This document shows positions 9,257 to 18,621 of a stretch of 64,000 bases of DNA, piece after piece. Below the pieces are notes generated by a model, which saw only the letters and a program-made list of their open reading frames with translations, made no database searches and had not been told where the DNA came from. Numbering within the stretch: position 1 is the stretch's first letter; every line of letters starts with the position of its first letter. This DNA comes from Tritrichomonas musculus. Lineage: Eukaryota > Parabasalia > Tritrichomonadida > Tritrichomonadidae. The stretch spans positions 2,852,001 through 2,916,000 of the forward strand of contig JAPFFF010000016.1 in assembly GCA_039105265.1 (NCBI GenBank), read 5' to 3'. Made by a program: the position numbers and the translations under genes.

Positions 9257-11790
9257 GTAAAGCAACTTCTTTTTACAACATTAATGTCTTTTAAAAAATT
9301 GTTAATTTGAAAATAATTTTTTATTAAAACATCTCAATAAAGCATAATGAATATGTAAAATGATATGTAATTCTTACAACCATGGAATTTACATATCAAT
9401 TGTATTATCAGATGTATTAAAGAATGCAGCAATATTGATTAAATGTAAATATTTTCAAATATAACGAATATTTCAAATAAGTAAGATTAAACTCCCTGAT
9501 GCATCATTATTAAAAACCTACAAATCTTTTAGTTTATTGTATTGACTTTATATAAATGGGCAAAATAGAGACTAAAAAAATAATGGGCAAAAAAAATTAG
9601 AAATAATTTCTTGCTTTTTTAAAGATGTCGTCTTGATCTTTAAGATTTGCTTCTTTCTTTAAATATAATGATGTTCCCTCTTCTTATAAATGGGCAAAAA
9701 TATTTGGCAAAATCATTCCACATAACGTTCAATCAAGATCCGTTTTTAAAGAAAGAAACAAGATGCATTATGTGGATAAAGTTCATGAATGAAATTTTTT
9801 TATCTTCTTATAAATGGGCAAAAAACATTTGAACATGTTTTCTATCTGAAATAGAAGAACAAGCAAAAGTCTCGTATTCGTAGATATAGTTCATGAATGA
9901 AGACATTTCATCAGAGTAAAATAACGCATTTTTGGGTGGTTGTAAAATCATTAAAGAGCTCATTAATATCTTTGCTCTTTAAGAATTAGATCAAGTAATC
10001 ATTTTGGCATGAATTCTGAGATAATCATTTGAAAAAAAATTCATAATATTAATGGTAATATGAATGTAAAATGGTTGTAAGTTGAATATTCTGCTAATTA
10101 AATGTACATATAATTTTCTTTTTTGCTAATAATCAAAAAAGTAAATTAATATTTCCTAATAATTTTGAAATAATATGATAATAATGTTGAATAGAATAAA
10201 AATCATGCTATATTATGCTATTGGGGATGTTTTTTGATGAATTTTGCATAAATCGTTTTTTACATGAATGAAAATAATCTTATCAGTGCCAATAACCACT
10301 GAAAATAAATAAACAATTTGATAGAGTGATTAATTTATGGATTATATTTGAGAATATTCAACATGAATCCCTGATATGGGAAAAAATGTAGAAAGTAAAC
10401 GAATTTTTATAGAAAAGTTATTTAAAAATAATAAAAGGACAAATTGAGGTGAATTTTATACTAGTTGAAATATTAAAACAGCATTTGTTTGAAAAAAGAA
10501 GGCAAATGATAATAATAAAATTTAAATATGGTTTTTATAATTCTTATGTATAAGTTTTTATATAGAAAATATATAAAGAAAAAATATAGAAATAAAAATC
10601 AATAATTTTAATAACTCAACACATTATTCAAGATAAGATAAAACTGATATATCAATTAATCTTAGCATTAAATGAGTCTCCTCTTTTGGATAGGTTATTA
10701 AATCAAAAATGTCTTATTGATCTTTTATTATATGAAATTATGATATTAAAACTTTTTGAGCGTAATCATGTCGTTCGAACTTTTTGTTAATTAAGGTATT
10801 GCAAAATGATGATATAAAAACATGTAAATTTTGAAGTAAAATTTGGATGCATTATGATGAATTTTAACAAAATAAAAATAAAATTTCTCATTATCTCACG
10901 AATAAAATTTCTCAATAATCTATATTAGAGTTTTTTGAGGAAGATCACTGAATTTATATTGATTCATTCGTGCCTTGTACTCTTTTATGAGAGAGTAAAG
11001 TGATCATATGATCATAAGGAATGATGTTCATATCAAAAAACAAGAAGATTATTGTTATTGGAAGAGAATCTTAGATCAATAAAAGAAATTGTTGCTGTTG
11101 GAAGAGAATTATTGTTTTGGGGAAAGAATTGTTGTTTTTGGAAGTAAATTGTGGGGAAAAATTTGTTAAAAAATGTTGATTATAGACGAAATTTGCCATT
11201 TTTTATGATTGTCGGCGAATAATTGCTGATCTTTAGTGATATTTGGTGAAGATTTGATGATATTTGGCATTGTTTGGGCGGAGAACTCGATCAACAGTAT
11301 TAAAACGTTATTAATATATCTGAGTATAAATAGTTAACAGAAAAGTATGTAAAACTTAACTCTATAAGGTAATTCTATAGTAAAACAATAAAAATGATCG
11401 GAATTTTATTCATTCGTATCAAGCCCCTAAATTTTTATTTTTTCAATATAAAAATAATTTTATTAAATAAATATGTAAACAATTTTAATATTCTATTTAA
11501 ATGATAAGTAAATATTTTTATTATCAAGATATTTCCAATTTAAATTGTAGAGTGATAAAATTCACTTTTTGAAAAAAATTAGGTGTTTGTTCACAAAAAA
11601 AAAAAATTTTGTTAACTTTTTCATTTTATGTTCTTTATTGATAATTATTCATTTCTTTTTATTTTTCAAATATATGGTTTATATAAAAACAACTATAAAA
11701 ATGATGTGATGTAGATAAAAATGTTCTCAAAATTTGGATAAATAAATAATAAGCATTTCAATTTTTAAAAAGAACGATTGATCGCTCAAT
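9257..11790. other. Long gene-free AT-rich region with short repeats
   Basis: No convincing gene in 2.5 kb. Between 9550 and 9900 the phrase TATAAATGGGCAAAA recurs four times in slightly varied form, with GTTCATGAATGAA twice and partly palindromic matches (TCTTTCTTTAAA and its complement), suggesting a decayed repeat. At 11,040-11,150 a unit close to TTGTTGTTGGAAGAGAA is repeated three to four times. No RNA gene was recognised. Confidence 0.5.
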
Positions 11791-11797
11791 TCATTTT
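11791..11797 (+). promoter_or_regulatory. Inr-like start site for DHH-repeat protein
   Basis: TCATTTT matches TCA-Y-W-W-Y and is 24 bases before the ATG at 11,822. The base composition around it makes chance matches common. Confidence 0.3.
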
Positions 11798-11821
11798 TTT
11801 TTTTATATATTCAAGAAAAAA

Positions 11822-12715
11822 ATGAATATGGAAATGCAATGTGCTGATGTAAAAACCAATGAATCACATACATTTCATTTTAGTAAGCCAGTTCAGCAAT
11901 TTATGGTGGGTTTTTCAAGATGTGTCGTTGAATATGATAGACCCGACCATCATGTTAAAAGAATTTCAATTGACCTTACTGATTGCCAAAAAAATAACAA
12001 TGAAGTTGTTGTAAAACCCCAATTAAAAATGAACGATAACTCAAATCACAAAGAATCGGCCCAATCATCAGTCAAAATTGTTGTTATTGCAACTGTAGGT
12101 GATGGAAATCCTAATGTTCAATTAATGTCAAGTGTTGAAACCAATGGAAGTTATTTTGTCCATTCAAATAACCCTGCTTTTGTTAAGGCTGCGCTAACAT
12201 ATGCTAATGTTGAATACAAAGGTGGTGACCATCATTTGAATAAATATTCTTCAACTATAGCTCCTGTAATTCAAGGTAACAAATTTTCAATACAAGGAAA
12301 AGCAAAACTTCAAGATAATGGTAAGAATTCCGATGAAGAAAACGTCAAAGGAAGTGCAATAATTTGTGATAATCCTGATCAGTACATCATGTGTGCCGAT
12401 TTTGATTCCAAAGTCATTGGCGAATCCGGAACAGTTTGTGTTGGCCAAGTACCAGATGCATTTCAGCATAGAGATTATGATATTGCTTGTTTTATTAATA
12501 ACTACGAAGTATCATTCGAAAATAAGTCCAGTGATCATCACGTATTGAAGATCGAATTTGATGCCAGTTTAATCGAAAAGCATCTCATCCGAAACAACGA
12601 TAAAGTTTATGCCAAGGTTGGCTTGAGATCTTATTTGGTTGATAATGGTGAACATCCATTTAATATTCCTCATAACTTTATTTCAGGCTTTATCATTGCA
12701 TTCAAAAACAAATGA
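11822..12715 (+). CDS. Three-repeat DHH-motif protein, function unknown
   Basis: The 297-residue product is built of three related units of about 95-100 residues. Each has a hydrophobic/aromatic strand, an invariant Asp-His-His (residues 42-44, 136-138 and 238-240), a strand, and an A/K-x-L-x-D-N turn (KMNDN, KLQDN, YLVDN). The sequence is rich in Val/Ile/Thr strands and looks like an all-beta repeat protein. No signal peptide, membrane segment or Cys pattern is seen. I do not recognise the family with certainty; three evenly spaced DHH motifs could form metal or sugar sites, as in small beta-prism or beta-trefoil lectins, but this is inference. The N-terminus begins directly with the first unit, which supports the ATG. 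It is convergent with a doubtful small frame at 12,737-12,988. Confidence 0.75.
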   Translation: MNMEMQCADVKTNESHTFHFSKPVQQFMVGFSRCVVEYDRPDHHVKRISIDLTDCQKNNNEVVVKPQLKMNDNSNHKESAQSSVKIVVIATVGDGNPNVQLMSSVETNGSYFVHSNNPAFVKAALTYANVEYKGGDHHLNKYSSTIAPVIQGNKFSIQGKAKLQDNGKNSDEENVKGSAIICDNPDQYIMCADFDSKVIGESGTVCVGQVPDAFQHRDYDIACFINNYEVSFENKSSDHHVLKIEFDASLIEKHLIRNNDKVYAKVGLRSYLVDNGEHPFNIPHNFISGFIIAFKNK

Positions 12716-12736
12716 GAAGTCAATAATTAATTATTC

Positions 12737-12988
12737 TTAAGCAACTAAGCTCAAATTATTATCTGATTTGGTTTTAATTAAAAAGAATTTTAATTTATCA
12801 TATAGATATGTTTTAGAGAATTTATAAAAGTAAACCAGCTCAACGTAAGCGTCAACCATTCCTATGAGTATTTTCTTATTTTGTAGTATGGAAATAAAAA
12901 GAAATTTATCACCATCGATATGTTTGTGGCTTAAAAGATGACTAAAACTAAAATTTATATTATTTACTAAAAAATTATCATTCAACAT
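12737..12988 (-). CDS. Doubtful small hydrophobic protein
   Basis: An 83-residue frame starting with ATG, rich in Phe, Leu and Lys. It ends 21 bases from the end of the convergent DHH-repeat gene. No homology or domain is recognised, and its composition is what AT-rich DNA gives by chance. It is kept only because of its compact placement. Confidence 0.2.
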   Translation of the reverse strand: MLNDNFLVNNINFSFSHLLSHKHIDGDKFLFISILQNKKILIGMVDAYVELVYFYKFSKTYLYDKLKFFLIKTKSDNNLSLVA

Positions 12989-13232
12989 ATAATATTTATA
13001 TATTTTTTAGTGATTTTATGAAGATAAACGTTGTAGAAAAATTTTTATACAAAAAATTCAGAGTTTATTTGGTAGTTCAATGTAAATCTAAAAATTGTAC
13101 ATCTATTAAGAATATAGGCTTATAAAAATGAAAAAATATTAATATTTAAAATCTATCATTATATATTTAGTAATTTTAGATTTCTGGTAAGAGAATGATG
13201 TAGAATTTCAACTCAGATTGATACAGGAAACT

Positions 13233-13283
13233 GGTTGACTCTACTTTACCAAGATTTTAACTAAAAATAAAGTAGAGTCAACC
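13233..13283. repeat. Perfect 16-bp inverted repeat (hairpin)
   Basis: GGTTGACTCTACTTTA at 13,233-13,248 and its exact reverse complement at 13,268-13,283 are separated by 19 bases. It may be the end of a transposon or a minimal foldback element. It lies just upstream of the MITE at 13,344. Confidence 0.7.
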
Positions 13284-13343
13284 AATAGGTCATTTTTTGG
13301 CCTATATTCAATTTTTGAATAAATGCTTGGTTTGAAAAAATAA

Positions 13344-13751
13344 GGGGAATCGTATTTTTCTACGCCACTTTTTGAAAACTTTTAAACTTTTTGAATACTT
13401 TATTATACATTTTTTATTCAATTTTTGCTAAATAATGCATAAATATTTAGTTCAAATGGCTTCCCGATTCATCCAGCAATTCAAGGAGCCTGATTCGGCT
13501 TCGCGCAGCCCTGTGGTGATCACTGGTGCGTATATTCCTGAAAAATTATGTAAAAATAAAAAAAAATTATATCAAAAAAAGCAAATAGTTATAATTTTCA
13601 GAGAAAATTTAAATTTACGATTTTTTTGGTTAATTTTCTTAACAGAGTAAGTTAAATTTCACCTTAAGATGGCGGTTTTTTACTTTCCATGAATAGCTAT
13701 TCATGGATAGAAAAACCATTCAAAAAGTGGCGTAGAAAAAAACGATTGTCC
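13344..13751 (+). mobile_element. MULE-type MITE, copy 1
   Basis: A 408-bp element with about 33-bp terminal inverted repeats (outer bases GGGGAATCG..., inner CTACGCCACTTTTTGAA) and a perfect 9-bp target duplication AAAAAATAA at 13,335-13,343 and 13,752-13,760. A 9-bp duplication with long terminal repeats points to the Mutator (MULE) group. A near-identical copy in the same orientation is at 40,476-40,882. The middle (13,455-13,530) is unusually GC-rich and keeps an open frame of about 70 codons in this copy; a 22-bp palindrome sits at 13,686-13,707. No transposase is encoded. Confidence 0.9.
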
Positions 13752-13784
13752 AAAAAATAAGTTTCATTATTTTTTTATACTTGA

Positions 13785-14240
13785 TGAATTCACAAACACA
13801 ATACATAATGCCAAACAATATGATTCAATCTCAATTAAAACTTGTTCATTTATTGGATACAATTATTCTGAAATAAGTAGAATTTCTGGTCATACCAGAG
13901 GTTTCATTGGTAAAGTTCGAAAAGAACTTAATGATGGAACATTGATGAATCAAAATGTCCATATTGGAAGGCCTACTATTAAAACGCCCCATTTGATGCA
14001 AACAATTGATTCGATCACTCAACAGAATTGCCGAATGCCGAGCAAAACAATATCTAGCATTCTCAAAAGTATAGAAACTCTGCCGAGTGCATCATATGGC
14101 ACAGTAACACAGTATTCGGCATGAACCAAAATATAATTATCTCCCACCGATCAAAACTTTTTAAATCACAGAACATCAAAGAGCCAATCGACTCGTATTT
14201 GCCAACAAGCATATTCAAGGAAACACAGAAGTAGTATATA
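13785..14240 (+). pseudogene. Tc1/mariner transposase fragment (N-terminal half)
   Basis: The plus strand encodes a helix-turn-helix pair typical of Tc1/mariner and IS630 transposases: YSEISRISGHTRGFIGKV, the GRPTIKTPHLMQTID linker, and SKTISSILKS. After a frameshift near 14,125, YLPPIKTF and EHQRANRLVFANKHI follow, matching the region just before the first catalytic Asp; a stop codon separates those two pieces. The DDE catalytic part is absent, so the copy is truncated as well as frameshifted. The MITE at 13,344-13,751 abuts its start, so the MITE may have inserted into or next to this older transposon. Confidence 0.7.
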
Positions 14241-14396
14241 GTAAAGTGTCACCAGTAGCCTCGCTACAAAAATAAGGTCGCCAGTGTCAACCAAGTAGCC
14301 ACTGTCGACCTCCCATGCTGATGCTGTCAACCTGGTTCGCAGCTGAACTGACTTGACGCCACCTTACTCGGCTTCCCTATTTTTTGCTTACTGAAA

Positions 14397-14666
14397 ATGT
14401 CCTATGTGCTACTAAAAGGCTTTACCGACACACATGAGATACTCAACAAGTACGCATTTACTATTCGTCGAAGAGGAACACACCAAGTACTCAAGGACTC
14501 CAAGCATAATGGAGGCTACTTAAGAATCAACCTCAATGGCGTCAACTATCTCAATCATGCTATTATAGCAAAGCAATTTATACGTAATGATGACCCAACA
14601 CATAAAAAAGAAGTCCACCACAAAAATAGGAATCGAGCTGATAATAGGCTAAGTAATCTACGTTGA
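14397..14666 (+). pseudogene. HNH endonuclease fragment, related to Polinton HNH genes
   Basis: An 89-residue frame with an N-terminal NUMOD-like segment (EILNKYAFTIRRRGTHQVLK, about 14-33) and an HNH core (EVHHKNRNRADNRLSNLR at the end). It aligns along its length with the front halves of the two HNH proteins inside the Polinton (17,948-18,589 and 24,008-24,646) but lacks their C-terminal half. The region before it (14,240-14,396) is more GC-rich than the neighbourhood and holds no gene. It may be a leftover of an older virus-like element that the Polinton later hit. Confidence 0.6.
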
Positions 14667-14884
14667 ATGACTCATAGTGAAAATAACTATAACAGAGTCA
14701 TGCCCAAACCTATCACTTAGAATGTAGACTAGGATCTCTGATTATTTTTGTGTTTACAAATAAATTGATTCTCAAATCAGCTGCTCTACAAATAAATCCA
14801 TATCTTTTTGCTAGTGGTACAAATTTTGATGGTGTTCGCCATGGATAACGATTATATAAATCTTCAATTGATTTGAAAGTCATT

Positions 14885-15264
14885 TTATATATATAACAAC
14901 TTTTGATGATTCATCATCTGCATTTCAATCATAAAACTTTCACTAACTGGTAATTTCACAGGCATTTTATAATTACGACCACCGTAAAATTCAATCCAAA
15001 ATGTTTGGTCAGTAGAATTCAATTTGAAATATTTTATTGGCGAGAAAATTTGATAACTATTTCTAACAATTCCCTTGCTTGTCTCTTCAGCTATTGATGA
15101 ATACACTTTGCAACTGTGTCTATCCCATACATTCTCAAATATAATTTCTTTCGTCCATTTTCCTTCAACTTTGTCATCAGTTATATCCATATAATGGTTC
15201 GGGTCATTTTGAAATGGTTCAAAGCAAACATTCATGATATCCGCAAAATCGCATTTAACATGTG
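14885..15264 (-). pseudogene. Part of an older gene interrupted by the Polinton
   Basis: A minus-strand open stretch that runs to the left edge of the Polinton and ends near 14,885. A second minus-strand stretch of similar style abuts the right edge of the Polinton (36,415-37,056), so the two look like parts of one older gene split by the insertion. The product family is not recognised; the sequence style resembles Polinton proteins, so the target may have been an older virus-like element. It is broken at least by the insertion. Confidence 0.55.
15259..15264. repeat. Polinton target-site duplication, left
   Basis: CATGTG directly before the left end, repeated exactly at 36,415-36,420 after the right end. 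Polintons make 6-bp duplications. Confidence 0.95.
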
Positions 15265-15718
15265 AGTAGTATATGTATGTGTATTTGGAGGGGGGATAAA
15301 AAATGACCCCCTTGTCATAGGGTTTACAGACCCCAAACCTCAGCTACATGACTCAAAAAATCGCCACTTTTTCAAAATTAGCCCTCGAAACTTTCACAAA
15401 ATGGCATAGACAAATTTTGAATAAATTGACAAACTCCCAAAAATAACAACAACGAAAAATAACGAAAAATAGAACTTTCAAAAATTTTTTATTTTTTTAT
15501 CAGCAATTTATAATGTCAAACCAAGCCGAACAATTAAGCATCCTCATTAATAGAATCAACAAAAAGCTAAAAGGTTGGAGACCTGCATTAAAATACCTCT
15601 ACGATAATGATGATGTTGTTGACGGAGTACTAAAAGAGATAAATCACTTTATTGAACAACTAAAGAAATTCAACGGTCCTGCTGAATTAATTGCTGAACT
15701 TGAAGAGCTCATTTATTA
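15265..15718 (+). repeat. Polinton terminal inverted repeat, left
   Basis: 454 bp beginning AGTAGTATATGTATGTG, matched in reverse by 35,961-36,414 without a difference that I could find. The repeat contains a whole small gene (15,513-15,719). Confidence 0.95.
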
Positions 15719-15719
15719 A
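15513..15719 (+). CDS. Polinton 68-residue protein inside the terminal repeat, left copy
   Basis: A 68-residue, mostly helical, charged protein lying wholly within the inverted repeat, so the element has two identical copies, both reading inward. It has a hydrophobic heptad-like pattern (LSILINRI..., VLKEINHFIEQLKKF...). The family is not recognised. A gene in this position could be linked to the element's ends or be expressed early, but this is only inference from location. It is followed at 70 bases by the 152-residue gene on the same strand. Confidence 0.6.
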   Translation: MSNQAEQLSILINRINKKLKGWRPALKYLYDNDDVVDGVLKEINHFIEQLKKFNGPAELIAELEELIY

Positions 15720-15789
15720 AAAGATATCTGAAGTGTCTTCAATGACGTTTTTATTTTTGTTTTTTGTTTTTTAATTTCACTCTAAAGAT

Positions 15790-16248
15790 ATGTCAACACC
15801 AAAAGTTTATGATTACATCAATTCACTTATTGATATGTTGGATGAATCAGAGAAGTTCAAACAATGTGATTTCTCAATTCTGTGTGATAGATATCCAATA
15901 CCTTGTGGAAAGGCTGCATATAAATCTAAAGTGATATACATATCATTGAAGAACAAAGATAATGCATTTAAACGATTATATTATGATAAGATTGTTGAAC
16001 TCGGGCTCGAATATATAACATTAACATCAAATGTTAGAAGAAGAATATCAACAACATCTATTGAGTTCTTCGTTGAAGGTTCAAATGAAGAGCAATCATT
16101 TAAAGAATACAAGTATTATAATTACAGTATCAGGAAAGTTAATGATAAGAAAACAAAAGAACTCATTGAACAAATGAGACAAAAATATAATATCAATACA
16201 CCACAACTGTTTGTTGGTGTTCAACAACAAATTGTATTAGATGAATGA
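15790..16248 (+). CDS. Polinton protein of unknown function, 152 residues
   Basis: A complete frame for a mixed alpha/beta, basic protein. It has two Cys in CDFSILCDRYPIPCG (about residues 26-40) and a central beta-rich part. No known domain is recognised, and it does not resemble the cysteine protease that Polintons often carry. It ends tail-to-tail with the packaging ATPase gene, overlapping by 12 bases. Confidence 0.6.
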   Translation: MSTPKVYDYINSLIDMLDESEKFKQCDFSILCDRYPIPCGKAAYKSKVIYISLKNKDNAFKRLYYDKIVELGLEYITLTSNVRRRISTTSIEFFVEGSNEEQSFKEYKYYNYSIRKVNDKKTKELIEQMRQKYNINTPQLFVGVQQQIVLDE

Positions 16249-17151
16249 AAGGTTATTAGTTCGAACATTGATTAAAACGAATTGATGTGCTTTCATTGTT
16301 CTGTATCGATTCCATAGCTCTTCGAAATCTATTGGAAATGGAACTTGTTGATATATGTAGCCGAGTTTCTGTCGTGAATAACCACTGAAGATGAAGAATG
16401 ATGTTGCATTATTTTTCCATTCTGTTGTTAAAGCTTTGAAGAACTGGATGTTAACGAATATGATTAGATTCTTATGTCGAAGCTGACTGATGGTATTGAT
16501 AAAATAGGATGATTTAATTAGTTTCGATTTCAAGAAGTCTTCACAAAGAATGATAGTATTTAGCGGTTTATTTGGTTGACCTAGTTTATTGATATGAAGA
16601 AACTCAAACATATCGTTTAACTTCTTTTCATCGATTACTATTTTTGGTGTTGATGAATATTTGTTATACAATTCTTTATATAAATCAAGTTGTTTAAGAT
16701 ATTCTTCAGCATTGCTGTCAGCAACAGTTTTTATTGGTAGCTGTATCAATTCGCGTTGGCTTTCGAATGTTGCATCATTGATTGTTCCGTTTCGTGATAC
16801 ATAAACAATTAAATGAAAGCCAGCGTTCTTCATTCGAGACATTTGAATAACATCTCGTAGCATTATATGACTCTTTCCTTTACCTTGCTGACCAACGAGT
16901 ATGTTCAATGAATTGTAATATGAATAAATACCGTTTGCGATTGGTCTGATTGATTCATTCTTTATTTTTGATTCATTGCGTTGATATGCTTTATTCATCT
17001 CGTCATCAATATTAAATGTTGTTTCATTAACAGTTGGCTTGAATGATTCATATTCAAATGCAAAGCTCATTTGGTCATCATCATAATCAGAACCACTAGA
17101 GAATAAAACCTCTTTGTAATTAAACTGTGTGGGTTTCATGAAACCTTTCAT
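16237..17151 (-). CDS. Polinton packaging ATPase, FtsK/HerA (A32-like)
   Basis: The 304-residue product is a P-loop ATPase of the kind that packages DNA into capsids in Polintons and related viruses. Walker A is GQQGKGKS (about residues 86-93) after a beta strand, and Walker B is NTIILCEDF (about 197-205), with a downstream sensor-like segment NLIIFVNIQFF. The N-terminal 70 residues are acidic and not conserved. It is one of the Polinton hallmark genes. Its direction matches the four genes that follow to its right on the minus strand. Confidence 0.88.
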   Translation of the reverse strand: MKGFMKPTQFNYKEVLFSSGSDYDDDQMSFAFEYESFKPTVNETTFNIDDEMNKAYQRNESKIKNESIRPIANGIYSYYNSLNILVGQQGKGKSHIMLRDVIQMSRMKNAGFHLIVYVSRNGTINDATFESQRELIQLPIKTVADSNAEEYLKQLDLYKELYNKYSSTPKIVIDEKKLNDMFEFLHINKLGQPNKPLNTIILCEDFLKSKLIKSSYFINTISQLRHKNLIIFVNIQFFKALTTEWKNNATSFFIFSGYSRQKLGYIYQQVPFPIDFEELWNRYRTMKAHQFVLINVRTNNLSFI

Positions 17152-17317
17152 TTCTTTAGTTTTCGTTAAAGCTCTTCATGAATACATTTTTGTTCTTATC
17201 TCTTCACTGAGTTCTGGTTCTTTGTTAGGAATCATTAATGATACTTCAACAAGCTTCACTAAAAATAAACCTGTTAGTAATGAAATAACTAATATTTCAT
17301 ATATCATTTATTAGTTT

Positions 17318-17893
17318 TTAAATACATGTTTTCAATGAAATGTTGTGTCTAATGAGTTCGGTATAAATGCTATTATATTTATATTTCAAGTCATTTGATT
17401 CATTATTTTTGTAAACCAATATCCTATCAATTAAAAGATATTTGGAACGAGAAACACAACCATTACACGCACAATCATCATTGACAATCAATTCAACTTT
17501 ATCAGCTTGTGTTAGTAATTTGATGAGTTCCATTAATGTATTTGAATGACAAATCAATAAATCATTGACTTTTATCGGATTTGTTTCATAGATTGATAAC
17601 AATATCTCAAGGAATTTGTTTTTGGTTTCAAGTTCTGTTATATCAGCTCCAATATCACTGATACCTCTTTCTAGGGAAACGTTGTTTGTTGGTTGCGGTG
17701 ATTGATATACTCCACTCATCTGAGGTATAGTAAAATTTGTGGCTTGAGATGATTGTGGTAATGGTTGAACTGATGGATATTCAACTGGTTGTGGTTGCTT
17801 TGGTTTGATGTTTATATTAATGTTTGTGTTCTGCTCTGTTTTGACAGATGCATCGTTCTCGCTACTTAATATACGAGCTTTTGATAATGCCAT
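17318..17893 (-). CDS. Polinton protein of unknown function, 191 residues
   Basis: The N-terminal 80 residues are low complexity, rich in Pro, Gln and Ser; the C-terminal half is folded, with a DDCACNGCVSRSKYLLIDR segment carrying three Cys that could bind a metal ion. No family is recognised. Its ATG lies 13 bases from one copy of a 41-bp direct repeat that may act as promoter (17,906-17,946). Confidence 0.55.
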   Translation of the reverse strand: MALSKARILSSENDASVKTEQNTNININIKPKQPQPVEYPSVQPLPQSSQATNFTIPQMSGVYQSPQPTNNVSLERGISDIGADITELETKNKFLEILLSIYETNPIKVNDLLICHSNTLMELIKLLTQADKVELIVNDDCACNGCVSRSKYLLIDRILVYKNNESNDLKYKYNSIYTELIRHNISLKTCI

Positions 17894-17905
17894 GAATGTT
17901 TGAAT

Positions 17906-17946
17906 AAAAATAAAACAACATTAATGATGAGTCATTCAATGATTCA
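17906..17946. repeat. 41-bp direct repeat in Polinton, copy 1
   Basis: Identical to 18,622-18,662. Both copies sit directly after a stop codon (minus strand) and before the next ATG, one on each side of the HNH gene at 17,948-18,589. Read on the minus strand it contains CTCATCATTA, which resembles the TCATTA part of the trichomonad initiator. It could be a repeated promoter or a trace of the HNH cassette having inserted. Confidence 0.85.
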
Positions 17947-17947
17947 A

Positions 17948-18589
17948 TTAAAGCAAATCATGTTGATGTTTGAATTTGTTAATCATCAAACCAACGACTT
18001 TATTATTGATATCACGAAGATTGACATATTCATTTCCTGAATATGCTATATTATGATGAAGAACTTTATAAACATTATCAGTGATTCTTCCATAAAATAT
18101 ATCTTCATTATTTGTTTCATCATGATAATAATAGTATTTGTTTGCTTCAAATTCTCTTCTTGCAGTCTTTGTTTCATAAAAATCAATCATCATTGAATCA
18201 TTAGGTATATCATCAATGAATTCATATTGAACACCTTTATAATAAGATTTATTATATTGATTTGCTGACTGAGAACACCATCTCATATTATTCAAATGGT
18301 TATCAGTTCTATCGTGATTGATGTGGTCAATGACATCATTATTAATTGGGTCATCATTAGGAAGGAATTGAAGAGCTATTAATCTATGTTTTCTATATAT
18401 TTTTTGATTCAAACTAACATCAATATATCCATGTTCTTTATTGATGCTTTCTTTTAATACTTTGTGATTTGACTTCTTCCTAATAGTGAAAGGATATTGA
18501 TTCAATATTTCATAATCATCTTCAAAGTTAAGCAATGGAACAAATTCAACAACTGGTTCATTGTTAGCTTGTTCAACTGGTTGACTCAT
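17948..18589 (-). CDS. Polinton HNH endonuclease, copy A
   Basis: The 213-residue product has a NUMOD4-like N-terminal part (DYEILNQYPFTIRKKSNHKV, about 24-43), an HNH core (VIDHINHDRTDNHLNNMRWC, about 85-104, with the N and H residues of the family) and a conserved C-terminal half beginning YKGVQYEFIDDIPND. HNH proteins of this type are homing-like endonucleases or nickases carried as selfish cassettes. It is a paralogue of the gene at 24,008-24,646 over its full length, and the two stand on opposite sides of the polymerase gene. The 41-bp direct repeats bracket this copy. Confidence 0.85.
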   Translation of the reverse strand: MSQPVEQANNEPVVEFVPLLNFEDDYEILNQYPFTIRKKSNHKVLKESINKEHGYIDVSLNQKIYRKHRLIALQFLPNDDPINNDVIDHINHDRTDNHLNNMRWCSQSANQYNKSYYKGVQYEFIDDIPNDSMMIDFYETKTARREFEANKYYYYHDETNNEDIFYGRITDNVYKVLHHNIAYSGNEYVNLRDINNKVVGLMINKFKHQHDLL

Positions 18590-18621
18590 TTTAATGAAAA
18601 TAAAAAAAAAAAATCAAAATC

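Noticed and set aside
9647-9832. A 61-codon frame over the GGGCAAAA repeats
   Set aside because: It is made of the repeated words themselves, so the frame is a by-product of the repeat.
10765-10785. A GTTCGAAC word as a possible tRNA T-loop
   Set aside because: No cloverleaf stems can be drawn around it, and no tRNA gene was found anywhere in the window.
11041-11150. Repeats near TTGTTGGAAGAG as a CRISPR-like array
   Set aside because: Units are imperfect, of uneven spacing and without distinct spacers, and the DNA is eukaryotic.
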